Shown here: positions 1 through 8,897 of the stretch, one piece after another | How the letters are laid out: each line of letters starts with the position of its first letter | Numbering within the stretch: the stretch's first letter is position 1 | NCBI RefSeq assembly: GCF_029893635.1 | Contig: NZ_JARXYR010000002.1 | Span: forward strand, 1,897,001-1,961,000 | Origin: Variovorax sp. TBS-050B | GTDB lineage: Bacteria > Pseudomonadota > Gammaproteobacteria > Burkholderiales > Burkholderiaceae_C | Direction: 5' to 3' | Length of the DNA: 64,000 nt | Translations under genes and position numbers: made by a program | Notes under the pieces: model-generated | Told to the model about the DNA's origin: nothing | Databases searched by the model: none | Seen by the model: only the letters and a program-made list of their open reading frames with translations

Positions 1-1
1 T

Positions 2-412
2 TCGCTCATCGGCGAACTCATGATCAGCCATGCCAAGGTGCGCGGCATCGCCGGGCTGGTGCTCTGGGGCGCGGTGCGCGACCTGGCATGGATCCGCGCG
101 CAGGAACTGCCGGTGTTCGCCGCCGGCGTGAGCCACCGCGGGCCCTACAAGGACGGGCCGGGCGAGATCAACGTGCCGATCGCCATCGAGGGCATGGTGA
201 TCGAGCCGGGCGACCTGCTGCTCGGCGACGACGACGGCGTGCTCTGCGTGCCGCATGCGCAGACGGAGGCCGTGTTCCGGGCCGCGACCGCCAAGCACCA
301 GCAGGAGGAGAAGAAGATGCGCGCGATCCTCGCGGGCGAGGACGACCGGCGCTGGATCGATGCGGCGCTCGAGCGCGGGGGTTGCGAGCGCGAAGGGTCG
401 GCCGCGTCCTGA
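2..412 (+). CDS. RraA-family protein (HMG/CHA aldolase-like), 5'-truncated
   Basis: This is the C-terminal part of a RraA/MenG-fold protein; its start lies before the window and reading frame 2 is open from the first base. Visible family features are GELM near the left edge, the GAVRD motif that supplies the conserved Arg-Asp pair of the metal/substrate site, and a GDDDGVLCVP segment close to the end. Family members are class II 4-hydroxy-4-methyl-2-oxoglutarate/oxaloacetate-type aldolases or, in enterobacteria, RNase E inhibitors; sequence alone does not separate these. The tail of charged helix (QQEEKKMRAIL) is typical of the aldolase branch. In this metabolic neighbourhood an aldolase role is more likely, but that is inference. 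Confidence 0.75.
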   Translation, partial: SLIGELMISHAKVRGIAGLVLWGAVRDLAWIRAQELPVFAAGVSHRGPYKDGPGEINVPIAIEGMVIEPGDLLLGDDDGVLCVPHAQTEAVFRAATAKHQQEEKKMRAILAGEDDRRWIDAALERGGCEREGSAAS

Positions 413-652
413 GCGCGTCGCGTCGCCTGTGCGCCACAGCCCTGCGCGCAGGCCTTGCGCGTCGCAGGCGGCCTCGCCACAATCCGCCCTTCTTTTTTCA
501 GCGACAGTTTTTATTTCCATCCGCGCGCACGGCGACGATCGACCTCCCGTGCGACACCTCAGCTCCATGAACCGTCTCCTGAACACCTGACGCACACCGA
601 CCGCCCCGGCCGGAGGTGCATCCACGCATCCCGCCGCGGCCGAATCGACAAG

Positions 653-685
653 GGCCCCGCGCGCAAGCATTGCCGGGGCCTTTTT
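653..685 (+). terminator. Intrinsic terminator-like hairpin
   Basis: A perfect 7-bp stem, GGCCCCG (653-659) paired with CGGGGCC (674-680), has a 14-nt loop and is followed directly by TTTTTG and more T. It may end transcription from the RraA-like gene, or act as an attenuator in the leader of the small gene that starts 25 bases later. A seven-codon mini-ORF (567-590) lies upstream of it. The rest of 413-652 shows no recognisable feature. Confidence 0.6.
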
Positions 686-709
686 GTTTTTGATTCGGAG
701 TGTGTGCAC

Positions 710-925
710 ATGAGTGCTCAACGCAAGGCCCGCGACGACGACAAGCGTCTGGGCCGGTTCTATTTTTCGATGCCGGGGCAGGCCCCGCGCAACCCGGTCG
801 TGGCCGCGATGGCGCGCCGCGCATCGAGCCAGGGGGCAGGGCGCCACCTGCGCACCCATCGCGCCGAGCGGCGCGCGCAGAAGGTCGCGCTGCAGAAGGC
901 GGCGCGCGAGCTGAAGGAGGACTGA
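710..925 (+). CDS. Small basic hypothetical protein (71 aa)
   Basis: A 71-residue, Arg/Lys/Ala-rich protein that I do not recognise. The ATG is preceded by GGAG at 697-700, nine bases upstream, which fixes the start. The sequence has no signal peptide and no membrane segment. Its C-terminal half is a run of basic and alanine residues (HRAERRAQKVALQKAA) likely to be helical, which suggests nucleic-acid or ribosome contact, but no motif proves it. It ends 13 bases before the convergent MFS gene. The leader carries the terminator-like hairpin at 653-685. Confidence 0.6.
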   Translation: MSAQRKARDDDKRLGRFYFSMPGQAPRNPVVAAMARRASSQGAGRHLRTHRAERRAQKVALQKAARELKED

Positions 926-938
926 GGGACCGCCGACC

Positions 939-2174
939 CTAGCGGGCCGCGGCTTTCCCGTGCGAGCGCGGCAGCAGCCGGAAGGCCGTGCTGCCCGCCA
1001 CCAGCATGGCCGTGATCGTGAGGAACACCGCGCGGTACGCCTCGACGCCGTGCGCGCCGGCCCACGAGGCAGCCACGCCGGTGGTCCACTGCATCAGCGA
1101 CACGCCGAGGAAGATCGCCATGTTGAGCAGCGAGAGCGCGCGCCCCGTCATCGCCGCCGGATAGGCCGCGCGCGTGTACGAGTACTGCAGCACCGAGTAG
1201 CCCGAGAGCAGCCCATAGACGATCGGCAGGCCGATGTCGAGCGCGAGCGAATGCGTGCAGGCCATCAGCGCGAACATCGCGGCGGCGACGAGCGCGCAGA
1301 CCATGAGCCAGCGCCCGCGCCGCGCATCGCCCGGATCGAGGCGACCGAAGAGCACGGGGCTCACGATGCCCGCGAGGGTCATCACCAGCGCCACGTTGCC
1401 GGCGTTCACGAGCGACAGCCCGTGCCGGTCGTGCAGCACCGGGCCGAGCCACAGTCCGCGCAGCGTGATGAAGGCCGCGTAAGAGACGCAGGCGAAGCAC
1501 AGCAGTCCGAGCGTGTGCGGCATCGCGAAGAGCGGCAGCAGCTCGCGCACCGCCTTGCCGAGCGACTGGCGCCCGGCCGCGGGCACCGGCACCGCGCGCG
1601 CCGGCTCGTGCACGCGCCAGAACACGAAGACCCACGACAGCAGCGCGAAGCCCGCGAGGCAGGCATAGCCCGCGCGCCAGCTCGCGGCCTCGATCAGCAG
1701 TGCGAGCGGCGTGCCGGTGAAGAGGATGCCGAGGCCCGACATGCTCATCGCCAGCCCCGACATCGCGGTGAAGCGCGAAGCCTCGAAGTGCCGCGCGATG
1801 AACACGGTGCAGGCCAGGAAGGCCGGCGCGCAGCCGATGCCGATCATCGCCTGCCCGAGCAGCAGCGCATGGAAGCTCGGCGCCAGCGCGCACAGCACCG
1901 CGCCCGCGATCGCGAGCGGAAAGGCGGTGAGCACCGTGCGCCGCACGCCGTAGAGGTCGATCGACACGCCCATCGCGAGCTGCGTCGCGCCGAACATGAA
2001 GTGGAAGGTGCCGGCCCAGAGCCCGAGCGCCTGCGCGCCGAGCCCGAAGTGCTGCGCGAGCGGCGTGGCCATCATCGCGCCGACGGTGCGGAAGGCCTGG
2101 CTCAGCGCGAAAGCCGAGGCCAGCACGATCAGCATCGAAGTGGCCGGGCGTGATGCGGCCGGAGAGAGTGTCAT
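939..2174 (-). CDS. MFS transporter
   Basis: A 411-residue hydrophobic protein with about twelve membrane segments, the usual size for a major facilitator superfamily carrier. The loop between segments 2 and 3 reads GVSIDLYGVRRTVL, a form of the MFS motif A (G-x3-D-x2-G-R/K-R). A second half-repeat follows a short cytoplasmic loop near residues 195-210. The substrate cannot be told from sequence. The gene stands alone, converging with the small ORF at 710-925 and following malate synthase on the same strand. No clear Shine-Dalgarno site precedes the ATG at 2174. Confidence 0.85.
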   Translation of the reverse strand: MTLSPAASRPATSMLIVLASAFALSQAFRTVGAMMATPLAQHFGLGAQALGLWAGTFHFMFGATQLAMGVSIDLYGVRRTVLTAFPLAIAGAVLCALAPSFHALLLGQAMIGIGCAPAFLACTVFIARHFEASRFTAMSGLAMSMSGLGILFTGTPLALLIEAASWRAGYACLAGFALLSWVFVFWRVHEPARAVPVPAAGRQSLGKAVRELLPLFAMPHTLGLLCFACVSYAAFITLRGLWLGPVLHDRHGLSLVNAGNVALVMTLAGIVSPVLFGRLDPGDARRGRWLMVCALVAAAMFALMACTHSLALDIGLPIVYGLLSGYSVLQYSYTRAAYPAAMTGRALSLLNMAIFLGVSLMQWTTGVAASWAGAHGVEAYRAVFLTITAMLVAGSTAFRLLPRSHGKAAAR

Positions 2175-2286
2175 GGGGAGGAGGGGAGCAAGGAACGGAA
2201 AGCGCCACGCATCCTAACGGGCCATGAAAAGGGCCATGAAAAACGGCGCCCGGAGGCGCCGCGTTTCGCGAAGGCGGGTCGCGCGA

Positions 2287-4464
2287 TCAGGCCGCGGCCT
2301 TGACCTTCAGGCGCCAGGCGTGCAGCAGCGGCTCGGTGTAGCCGCTCGGCTGCTCGATGCCCTTGAATACCAGGTCCTGCGCGGCTTTGTACGCGGCCGA
2401 GGTGTCGAAATGGCCGGCCATCGGCTGGTAGAGCGCGTCGCCGGCATTCTGTTCGTCCACCACCTTGGCCATGCGCTGGAAGGTCTGGTCGACCTGCGCC
2501 TTCGTGACCACGCCGTGCAGCAGCCAGTTGGCGATGTGCTGGCTCGAGATGCGCAGCGTGGCGCGGTCTTCCATCAGGCCCACGTTGTGGATGTCGGGCA
2601 CCTTCGAGCAGCCCACGCCCTGGTCGATCCAGCGCACCACGTAGCCGAGGATGCCCTGCACGTTGTTGTCGAGCTCCTGCTGGCGCTCGGCCTCGCTCCA
2701 CTTCGCCTCGGCGGCGATCGGCACCTGCAGCAGCGCGTTCAGGATGTTGTCGCGCTCGGCGTCGGCATCGATCTTCTCGAGTTCCTGCTGCACCGCGGCC
2801 ACGTTGACCTGGTGGTAGTGCAGCGCATGCAGCGTGGCGGCCGTGGGCGAAGGCACCCAGGCGGTGTTGGCGCCGGCCTTGGGATGCGCGATCTTCTGCT
2901 CGAGCATCGCGGCCATCAGGTCGGGCATGGCCCACATGCCCTTGCCGATCTGCGCCTTGCCTCGCAGGCCGCACGAGAGGCCCACGAGCACGTTGTTCTT
3001 CTCGTAGGCGGCGATCCAGGCGCTGGACTTCATGTCGCCCTTGCGGATCATCGGGCCGCCCTGCATGGCGGTGTGCATCTCGTCGCCGGTACGGTCGAGG
3101 AAGCCGGTGTTGATGAAGGCCACGCGCGCGGCGGCCTCGGCGATGCAGGCCTTGAGGTTCACGCTGGTGCGGCGCTCCTCGTCCATGATGCCGAGCTTCA
3201 CCGTATTGGCAGGCAGGCCGAGCAATTGCTCGACGCGGCCGAACAGCTCGCTCGCGAACGCCACTTCGGCCGGGCCGTGCATCTTCGGCTTGACGATGTA
3301 GATGCTGCCGGTGCGCGAGTTGCCCTTGCGCTTCAGGTCGATCATCGCGATGGTGGTCGTGACCACCGCATCGAGGATGCCTTCGGGGATTTCCTTGCTG
3401 CCGCCTTCGTAGAGCACGGCCGGATTGGTCATCAGGTGGCCCACGTTGCGCAGGAACATGAGCGAGCGGCCGTGCAGCTTGAGCGGCTTGCTGTCGGCGC
3501 CGGTGTATTCGCGGTCGGGGTTGAGGCCGCGCGTGAAGGTCTTGCCGCCCTTGGCGACCTGCTCGGTCAACGTGCCCTGCACGATGCCGAGCCAGTTGGC
3601 ATAAGCCGTCACCTTGTCGGCCGCATCGACCACCGCCACCGAGTCCTCGAGGTCGAGGATGGTCGAGAGCGCGGCTTCGAGCACCACGTCGCTGACGCCG
3701 GCCGCGTCGCTCTTGCCGATGGGGGTCGAGCGGTCGATGCGGATGTCGAGATGGATGCCGTTGTGCTTGAGCAGCACCGAGGAGGGCGCCGACGCATCGC
3801 CCTGGTAGCCGACGAACTGCGACGGATCGGCCAGCGCGGTGCTGCTGCTCTGCAGCGCCACGACGAGCTGGCCGTCCTTCACGCTGTAGCCGGTGGCGTT
3901 CTTGTGCGAGCCGTTGACGAGCGGCGCGGCCTGGTCGAGCACGTTGCGCGCGTAGTCGATGACCTTGGCGCCGCGCACCGGGTTGTAGCCCTGGCCCTTC
4001 TCGGCGCCGCCGGATTCGGGAATGGCGTCGGTGCCGTAGAGCGCGTCGTACAGCGAGCCCCAGCGCGCATTGGCGGCGTTGAGCGCATAGCGCGCGTTGA
4101 GGATCGGCACCACGAGCTGCGGGCCGGCCTGCAGCGCGAGTTCGTCGTCGACGTTGGCGGTCGTGGCCTTCACGCCCTGGGGCTGCGGCAGCAGGTAGCC
4201 GATCTTCTCGAGGAAGGCGCGGTAGGCCGGCATGTCGGCGATCGGGCCGGGATTCTTTTTGTGCCAGGCGTCGAGCTCGGCCTGCAGGCGTTCGCGCTCG
4301 GCGAGCAGCGCGAGGTTCTTCGGCGCGAGCTCGGCCACGATGGCATCGAAGCCCTTCCAGAACACGTCGCTGGCCACGCCGCTGGCGGGCAGCACTTGGT
4401 CCTCGATGAAGCGGTGGAGTTCGGTCGCCACCTGGAGCCGGTGGACGGTGGTGCGGGCGGTCAT
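2287..4464 (-). CDS. glcB: Malate synthase G
   Basis: Condenses acetyl-CoA with glyoxylate to malate in the cytoplasm, completing the glyoxylate/glycolate route. At 725 residues it has the length of the single-chain G isoform, not the shorter A isoform. Recognisable blocks include the N-terminal [16 protein letters not shown], the central [16 protein letters not shown] segment that carries acidic metal/substrate residues, [10 protein letters not shown], and the C-terminal [26 protein letters not shown] region with an [11 protein letters not shown] segment. The ATG at 4464 follows AAGGAG eight bases upstream. The gene lies downstream of, and on the same strand as, an IclR regulator, from which a long inverted repeat separates it. 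Confidence 0.95.
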   Translation of the reverse strand: MTARTTVHRLQVATELHRFIEDQVLPASGVASDVFWKGFDAIVAELAPKNLALLAERERLQAELDAWHKKNPGPIADMPAYRAFLEKIGYLLPQPQGVKATTANVDDELALQAGPQLVVPILNARYALNAANARWGSLYDALYGTDAIPESGGAEKGQGYNPVRGAKVIDYARNVLDQAAPLVNGSHKNATGYSVKDGQLVVALQSSSTALADPSQFVGYQGDASAPSSVLLKHNGIHLDIRIDRSTPIGKSDAAGVSDVVLEAALSTILDLEDSVAVVDAADKVTAYANWLGIVQGTLTEQVAKGGKTFTRGLNPDREYTGADSKPLKLHGRSLMFLRNVGHLMTNPAVLYEGGSKEIPEGILDAVVTTTIAMIDLKRKGNSRTGSIYIVKPKMHGPAEVAFASELFGRVEQLLGLPANTVKLGIMDEERRTSVNLKACIAEAAARVAFINTGFLDRTGDEMHTAMQGGPMIRKGDMKSSAWIAAYEKNNVLVGLSCGLRGKAQIGKGMWAMPDLMAAMLEQKIAHPKAGANTAWVPSPTAATLHALHYHQVNVAAVQQELEKIDADAERDNILNALLQVPIAAEAKWSEAERQQELDNNVQGILGYVVRWIDQGVGCSKVPDIHNVGLMEDRATLRISSQHIANWLLHGVVTKAQVDQTFQRMAKVVDEQNAGDALYQPMAGHFDTSAAYKAAQDLVFKGIEQPSGYTEPLLHAWRLKVKAAA

Positions 4465-4633
4465 GTTCTTTTCTCCTTGGAAGCGGATGAGATCGAGGCG
4501 ATGGCGTGGGGGCCATCCATAACCTGCACTTTATTCCATACCCCGATGCGCAGTAATGATCGAAAGCGTGATTAATCGATGACAAAAATGAGGGTAATCG
4601 GACGGTTTCTTCGGGATTGCGGGCGTTGAGAGG

Positions 4634-4828
4634 GAGGAAATGCGGACTGCCGGACGCGAAGGACGCGAAGGTTTCGCAGAGGACGCGAAAGGAATACCAG
4701 TTTTTGAAGGCTCGGGGTGGCCGGTGTCGTGCGCCGAATCACCCCGCCGCGGCCCCCCATTTTTCGGCTGTTCTTTCGCGTACTTCGCGCAACCTTCGCG
4801 CCCTCTGCGTCCGGAAGTCCGATTTCCG
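4634..4828. repeat. Long imperfect inverted repeat (arms about 58 bp)
   Basis: The left arm (about 4634-4692) and right arm (about 4770-4828) are near reverse complements: both contain the run CGGACGC followed by GCGAAGG-type repeats and end at CGCGAAAGGAA or its complement TTCTTTCGCG. The spacer is roughly 77 bases. Short ORFs crossing it give Arg/Lys-rich peptides typical of spurious calls on such elements. It fills most of the 369-base gap between iclR and glcB; the remaining 4465-4633 is the moderately AT-rich glcB leader. Confidence 0.75.
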
Positions 4829-4833
4829 CGTCC

Positions 4834-5577
4834 TCAAACCAGCCCGGTGAGCTCCCCTGCCGCCGCGAGCACCGGCGCAATGTGCCGCGCGTCGTAGCGG
4901 TGCGTCGGCATGGTCAGCGTGAGGGCCGCCGCCAAGCTGCCGTCGGCATGGAACACCGGCGCCGAGATGCCCGCGAGCTCGGCCGTGCGGTCGCCGACGA
5001 GCGCGCAGAAGCCCTGTGCGCGGATCGCGTCGTACAGCCGGCGGTCCTCTTCGGCCGCGCGCGGCCGCTCGGCCTCGGGGCCCCAGGCGATCAGCACGCG
5101 CGCGCCCGCGCCGCGGTCGCTGGGCAGCAGGTCGCCCGCGCGCACGTGGTCGCGCACGAGGTGCGACGAATCGACGCGGAACTGGCACAGCCGCACCCAG
5201 CCCTCGCCCTGCGGCTGCCGCACGTGGTAGGCCGCGCTTTCGCCCGTGGTCGCGGCCAGCGACCGCAGCACCGGCAGCACGATGCGGTCGAGCGACTGCG
5301 CCGCCGCATAGAGCCCGTGCAGCCGCGCGATCTCGGGCCCGAGCGCATAGCGGCCGTCCGCCTGCCGGCGGATCAGCCGCGCATGCTCGAGCGAGGCCAG
5401 AAGCCGCAGCGCGGTGCTCTTGTAGAGCGCGGTGCGTTCGGCGAACTGCGCGAGCGACAGCGTCTCGTCGCCGGGCTGGAAGGCCGACAGAAGGCTCAGC
5501 GCCCGATCGACCGCGGCGGCGCCGCCGGGCGCGGCAAGGCGGTCGGACACCGATTCGGTCTGGGCTTTGCGCGGCAT
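4834..5577 (-). CDS. IclR-family transcriptional regulator
   Basis: A one-domain winged-helix regulator with a C-terminal IclR effector-binding domain. From the ATG at 5577 it has 247 residues, the usual family length. The helix-turn-helix lies at about residues 20-75 (AVDRALSLLSAF, LSLAQFAERTALYKSTALRLLASL), and the effector domain follows to the end (SAPVFHADGSLAAALTL is the usual late motif). A GTG at 5625 would add 16 residues; I prefer the ATG because the family usually begins just before the helix-turn-helix. It is divergent from an HMG-CoA-lyase-like gene with a perfect palindrome between them, so it probably controls that operon. Confidence 0.88.
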   Translation of the reverse strand: MPRKAQTESVSDRLAAPGGAAAVDRALSLLSAFQPGDETLSLAQFAERTALYKSTALRLLASLEHARLIRRQADGRYALGPEIARLHGLYAAAQSLDRIVLPVLRSLAATTGESAAYHVRQPQGEGWVRLCQFRVDSSHLVRDHVRAGDLLPSDRGAGARVLIAWGPEAERPRAAEEDRRLYDAIRAQGFCALVGDRTAELAGISAPVFHADGSLAAALTLTMPTHRYDARHIAPVLAAAGELTGLV

Positions 5578-5633
5578 GGGTCGGCTTGACAGCGGAAGTG
5601 GATCGGCGGTGTAATTCTGTTCCACGGAGTATA

Positions 5634-5650
5634 GTTCTGTCTGACAGAAC
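5634..5650. promoter_or_regulatory. Perfect 17-bp palindrome, probable IclR operator
   Basis: GTTCTGTC, one central T, then GACAGAAC: eight-base arms with no mismatch. It lies in the divergent spacer, 44 bases before the lyase ATG at 5694 and 57 bases before the regulator ATG. A partial copy of one arm (ATTCTGTTCC) lies at 5614-5623. IclR-family proteins bind short palindromes in such divergent promoters; assignment to this regulator is inference. Confidence 0.65.
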
Positions 5651-5693
5651 GATCAAGCGGTCCTCCTCTTTTCTTTTCTCTCCCGGTACGGCG

Positions 5694-6635
5694 ATGCCCC
5701 CTCCCGACGTCCTCATCAGCGAGGTCGGCCCCCGCGACGGCCTCCAATCGGTCAAGGCCACCATGCCGACCGCCGACAAGCTGCGCTGGATCGATGCGCT
5801 GCACGCGGCCGGCGTGCGCGAGATCGAGGTCGCCTCCTTCGTGCCCGCGAAGCTGCTGCCGCAGATGGCCGACGCCGCCGAGGTGGTGCGCCATGCGGTC
5901 ACGCTGCCGGGCCTCACGGTGATGGCGCTGGTGCCCAACCGCAGGGGCGCGCAGGCGGCGCTCGAGGCCGGCGCGCACAAGCTCACGATGCCGGTCTCGG
6001 CGAGCGTGGCGCATTCGCTCGCCAACGTGCGCAAGACGCCGACCGAGATGGTCGAGGAAGTGCGCGCCATCGCCGCGCTGCGCGACGAGATCGCGCCGCA
6101 CGTCGGGCTCGAGGCCGGCATCTCCACCGCCTTCGGCTGCACCCTGCAGGGCCTGGTGCCCGAGGACGACGTGATCCGCCTCGCGGCCCAGTGCGTCGAG
6201 GCCGGCGCGCAGGAGGCGGGGCTGTCGGACACCGTGGGCTACGCCAATCCCGCGCAGGTGCGGCGGCTCTTCCGGCGCCTGCGCGCCGAGCTCGGCGCGC
6301 ATGCCGGCGCGGCCCACATGCACAACACGCGCGGCCTCGGCATCGCCAACTGCCTCGCGGCCTGGGACGAGGGCGTGCGCACCTTCGACGCCTCGCTCGG
6401 CGGCCTCGGCGGCTGCCCCTATGCGCCCGGCGCATCGGGCAACGCGGTCACCGAAGACCTCGTCTTCATGTTCGAGGCCATGGGCATCGCCACCGGCATC
6501 GACATCGAGCAACTCATCGCGGCGCGTGCGCCGCTCATGGCCGGCCTGCCCGGCGAACCGGTCTACGGCATGACGCCCGAGGCCGGCCTGCCCAAGGGCT
6601 TCGTCGCCCAGCGAAGCGTTCCCCATGTCCACTGA
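5694..6635 (+). CDS. Hydroxymethylglutaryl-CoA lyase family protein
   Basis: TIM-barrel lyase of the DRE/HMGL superfamily, 313 residues. The N-terminal SEVGPRDGLQ carries the catalytic Arg14-Asp15 pair, HMHNTRG carries metal-binding histidines, and GGLGGCPYAPGASGN is the HMG-CoA lyase signature with its reactive cysteine at residue 241. The expected reaction is cleavage of HMG-CoA to acetoacetate and acetyl-CoA in leucine breakdown, although related 3-hydroxy-3-methylacyl-CoA substrates are possible. Its stop overlaps the next gene, a class III CoA-transferase, by 11 bases. That makes a two-gene operon in which a CoA-thioester would be formed by the transferase and split by the lyase. Confidence 0.88.
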   Translation: MPPPDVLISEVGPRDGLQSVKATMPTADKLRWIDALHAAGVREIEVASFVPAKLLPQMADAAEVVRHAVTLPGLTVMALVPNRRGAQAALEAGAHKLTMPVSASVAHSLANVRKTPTEMVEEVRAIAALRDEIAPHVGLEAGISTAFGCTLQGLVPEDDVIRLAAQCVEAGAQEAGLSDTVGYANPAQVRRLFRRLRAELGAHAGAAHMHNTRGLGIANCLAAWDEGVRTFDASLGGLGGCPYAPGASGNAVTEDLVFMFEAMGIATGIDIEQLIAARAPLMAGLPGEPVYGMTPEAGLPKGFVAQRSVPHVH

Positions 6636-7821
6636 AGAAAAATCCTTTCCCCTGCCGTACGCCGGCGTGCGCGTGGTCGAGTTCACCCACATGGTGATGG
6701 GCCCGACCTGCGGCCTGCTGCTCGCCGACCTGGGCGCCGAGGTCATCAAGGTCGAGCCGCTCGAGGGCGATGCCACGCGGCGGCTGCTCGGCTCGGGCTC
6801 GGGCTTCTTCCCGGCCTTCAACCGCAACAAGAAGAGCATCGCGCTCGACCTCAAGACGCCAGAGGGCGTGGAGGCCGCGCTGCGCCTCGTCGCCACGGCC
6901 GACATCGTGAGCGAGAACTTCAAGCCCGGCACGATGAAGAAGCTGGGGCTCGACTACGACACGCTCTCGCGGCTGAACCCGCGCCTGATCTACGTGAGCC
7001 ACAAGGGCTTCCTGCCCGGCCCCTACGACCACCGCACCGCGCTCGACGAGGTGGTGCAGATGATGGGCGGCCTGGCCTACATGACCGGGCGCGCCGGCGA
7101 TCCGCTGCGCGCGGGCACCAGCGTGAACGACATCATGGGCGGCATGTTCGGCGCCATCGGCGCGATGGCCGCGCTGCGCCAGCGCGAGCGCACCGGCAAG
7201 GGCTGCGAGGTGCAGTCCGCGCTGTTCGAGAACAACGTGTTCCTCGTCGCGCAGCACATGATGCAGTTCGCCGCCACGGGCAAGGCCGCCGACCCGATGC
7301 CCAGCCGCATCTCGGCCTGGGCGGTGTACGACGTGTTCACCGTCAAGGACGGCGAGCAGATCTTCCTCGCGGTGGTCAGCGACAAGCAGTGGGCCGTCTT
7401 CTGCAAGGCCTTCGGCCTCCAGGAGATGCTGGCCGACCCGCGCCTGGCGAGCAACAACGACCGCGTGCGCGCGCGCGAGTGGATGATGCCGCTGCTGCGT
7501 TCGCACCTCGCCGGCCGCAGCGCCGCCGAACTCGCCGCGGTGTTCGAGCAGAACGAGCTGCCCTTCGCGCCGATCACCAAGCCGCAGGCGCTGTTCGACG
7601 ACCCGCACCTCAACGCCACCGGCGGCCTCGCGCCCGTGCGCATGAACGACGGCCACATGGCCAAGGTGCCGCTGATGCCGTTCACGCTCGACGGCGAGCG
7701 CCCCGGCATCCGGCTGCAGCCGCCGCACATCGGCGAGCACACGGCCGAGCTGCTGCGCGAGGTGGGCTACGGCGAGGCCGAGATCGCGGCCTTCGAGGCG
7801 CGGCGGGCCGGCGGGGGCTGA
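6625..7821 (+). CDS. Class III CoA-transferase (CaiB/BaiF family)
   Basis: 398 residues, the normal size for formyl-CoA-transferase-like enzymes that move CoA between carboxylic acids. The N-terminal motif RVVEFTHMVMGPTCGLLLADLGAEVIK is typical, as are NRNKKSIALDL and SENFKPGTMKKLGLDY. The catalytic aspartate that forms the acyl-anhydride is most likely Asp169 in SVNDIMGG. Translation is probably coupled to the overlapping lyase gene. No extended Shine-Dalgarno site is obvious. The acid substrate is unknown; a branched dicarboxylate or 3-hydroxy-3-methylacyl group is the natural guess because of the neighbouring lyase. Confidence 0.88.
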   Translation: MSTEEKSFPLPYAGVRVVEFTHMVMGPTCGLLLADLGAEVIKVEPLEGDATRRLLGSGSGFFPAFNRNKKSIALDLKTPEGVEAALRLVATADIVSENFKPGTMKKLGLDYDTLSRLNPRLIYVSHKGFLPGPYDHRTALDEVVQMMGGLAYMTGRAGDPLRAGTSVNDIMGGMFGAIGAMAALRQRERTGKGCEVQSALFENNVFLVAQHMMQFAATGKAADPMPSRISAWAVYDVFTVKDGEQIFLAVVSDKQWAVFCKAFGLQEMLADPRLASNNDRVRAREWMMPLLRSHLAGRSAAELAAVFEQNELPFAPITKPQALFDDPHLNATGGLAPVRMNDGHMAKVPLMPFTLDGERPGIRLQPPHIGEHTAELLREVGYGEAEIAAFEARRAGGG

Positions 7822-7848
7822 AAACCCGGGCGATATAGTTCGGGCGCC

Positions 7849-8820
7849 ATGGACCGCCTGAAGCAGCTCGAATCCTTCGTCTCGGTCGCCACGCGCGGCG
7901 GCCTCACGGCGGCCGCCAAGGCCGAGGGCGTGGCGCCCGCGATCATCGGCCGGCGGCTCGATGCGCTCGAGGCGCGGCTCGGCGTCAAGCTCATGGTGCG
8001 CACCACGCGCCGCATCACGCTCACGCACGAAGGCAGCGCCTTCCTCGAGGACTGCCAGCGCCTGCTGACCGAATTCGCCAATGCCGAGGCCAGCGTGAGC
8101 GCCGGCGGCGTCAAGGCCGCGGGCCACCTGCGCATCACCGCGCCGGCCGGCTTCGGCCGCCGCCACGTCGCGCCGCTGGTGCCGCGCTTCCACGCGCTGC
8201 ACCCGGAGGTGACGATCTCGCTCAACCTCAGCGACCGCGTGGTGGACGTGCGCGGCGAGAGCTTCGACTGCGCGGTGCGCGTGGGCGACATGCCGGACTC
8301 CTCGCTCGTCAGCGTGCGGCTTGCCGACAACCGGCGCCGCTGCGTCGCCACGCCCGAGTTCGTGCGGCGCCACGGCATGCCGCGGCATCCGAACGAGCTT
8401 TCGCGCTTCGCCTGCCTCACGCTCTCGAGCGACGCCTCGCAGACGCGCGGCTGGGCGTTTCGCGTGCCGCGCACGGGCGAGGGGCGCGACGAGGAACGCG
8501 GCGCCGCGGGCGAGGGCGGCGGCGGCAGCGAGGAACTGATCTACCTGCGGCCCGAGGGCCCGCTCGACTGCTCCGACGGCCAGGTGCTGCACGACTGGTG
8601 CCTCGCGGGCCACGGCATCGCCTGGCGCAGCACCTGGGAGGTCGAGGCCGAGATCGACGCCGGCCTGCTGGTGCCGCTGCTCGAGGAGTTCGCCGCGCCG
8701 CCCAACGGCATCTATGCCGTCTTCGCCGGCACCAAGCACCTGCCGCTGCGCGTGCGGCTGTGGCTGGATTTCCTCAAGGCGCAGTACGGCCGGCCGGAAT
8801 TCTGGGGCGGAAGGGGCTGA
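7849..8820 (+). CDS. LysR-family transcriptional regulator
   Basis: 323 residues with an N-terminal winged helix-turn-helix (MDRLKQLESFVSVATRGGLTAAAKAEGVAPAIIGRRLDALE) and a substrate-binding domain from about residue 90. An insertion of some 20 Gly/Glu-rich residues (around 205-225) lengthens it past the usual 300. A TATAGT -10-like box at 7834-7839 lies only ten bases before the ATG and no ribosome-binding site is visible, so the message may have almost no leader. It follows the CoA-transferase by 27 bases on the same strand, but its target is not evident. Confidence 0.88.
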   Translation: MDRLKQLESFVSVATRGGLTAAAKAEGVAPAIIGRRLDALEARLGVKLMVRTTRRITLTHEGSAFLEDCQRLLTEFANAEASVSAGGVKAAGHLRITAPAGFGRRHVAPLVPRFHALHPEVTISLNLSDRVVDVRGESFDCAVRVGDMPDSSLVSVRLADNRRRCVATPEFVRRHGMPRHPNELSRFACLTLSSDASQTRGWAFRVPRTGEGRDEERGAAGEGGGGSEELIYLRPEGPLDCSDGQVLHDWCLAGHGIAWRSTWEVEAEIDAGLLVPLLEEFAAPPNGIYAVFAGTKHLPLRVRLWLDFLKAQYGRPEFWGGRG

Positions 8821-8897
8821 GAGCCCGCGGTGGCGGCACAATCCGTTCGCATTTGCAAGCAACCCTCCCGCGCAACCACGACGCAACGAAAGCCACG

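Noticed and set aside
4572..4897. Small ORFs on both strands across the 4.6-4.8 kb inverted repeat
   Set aside because: They encode repetitive Arg/Lys-rich peptides that simply translate the hairpin arms; no ribosome-binding site or family is evident.
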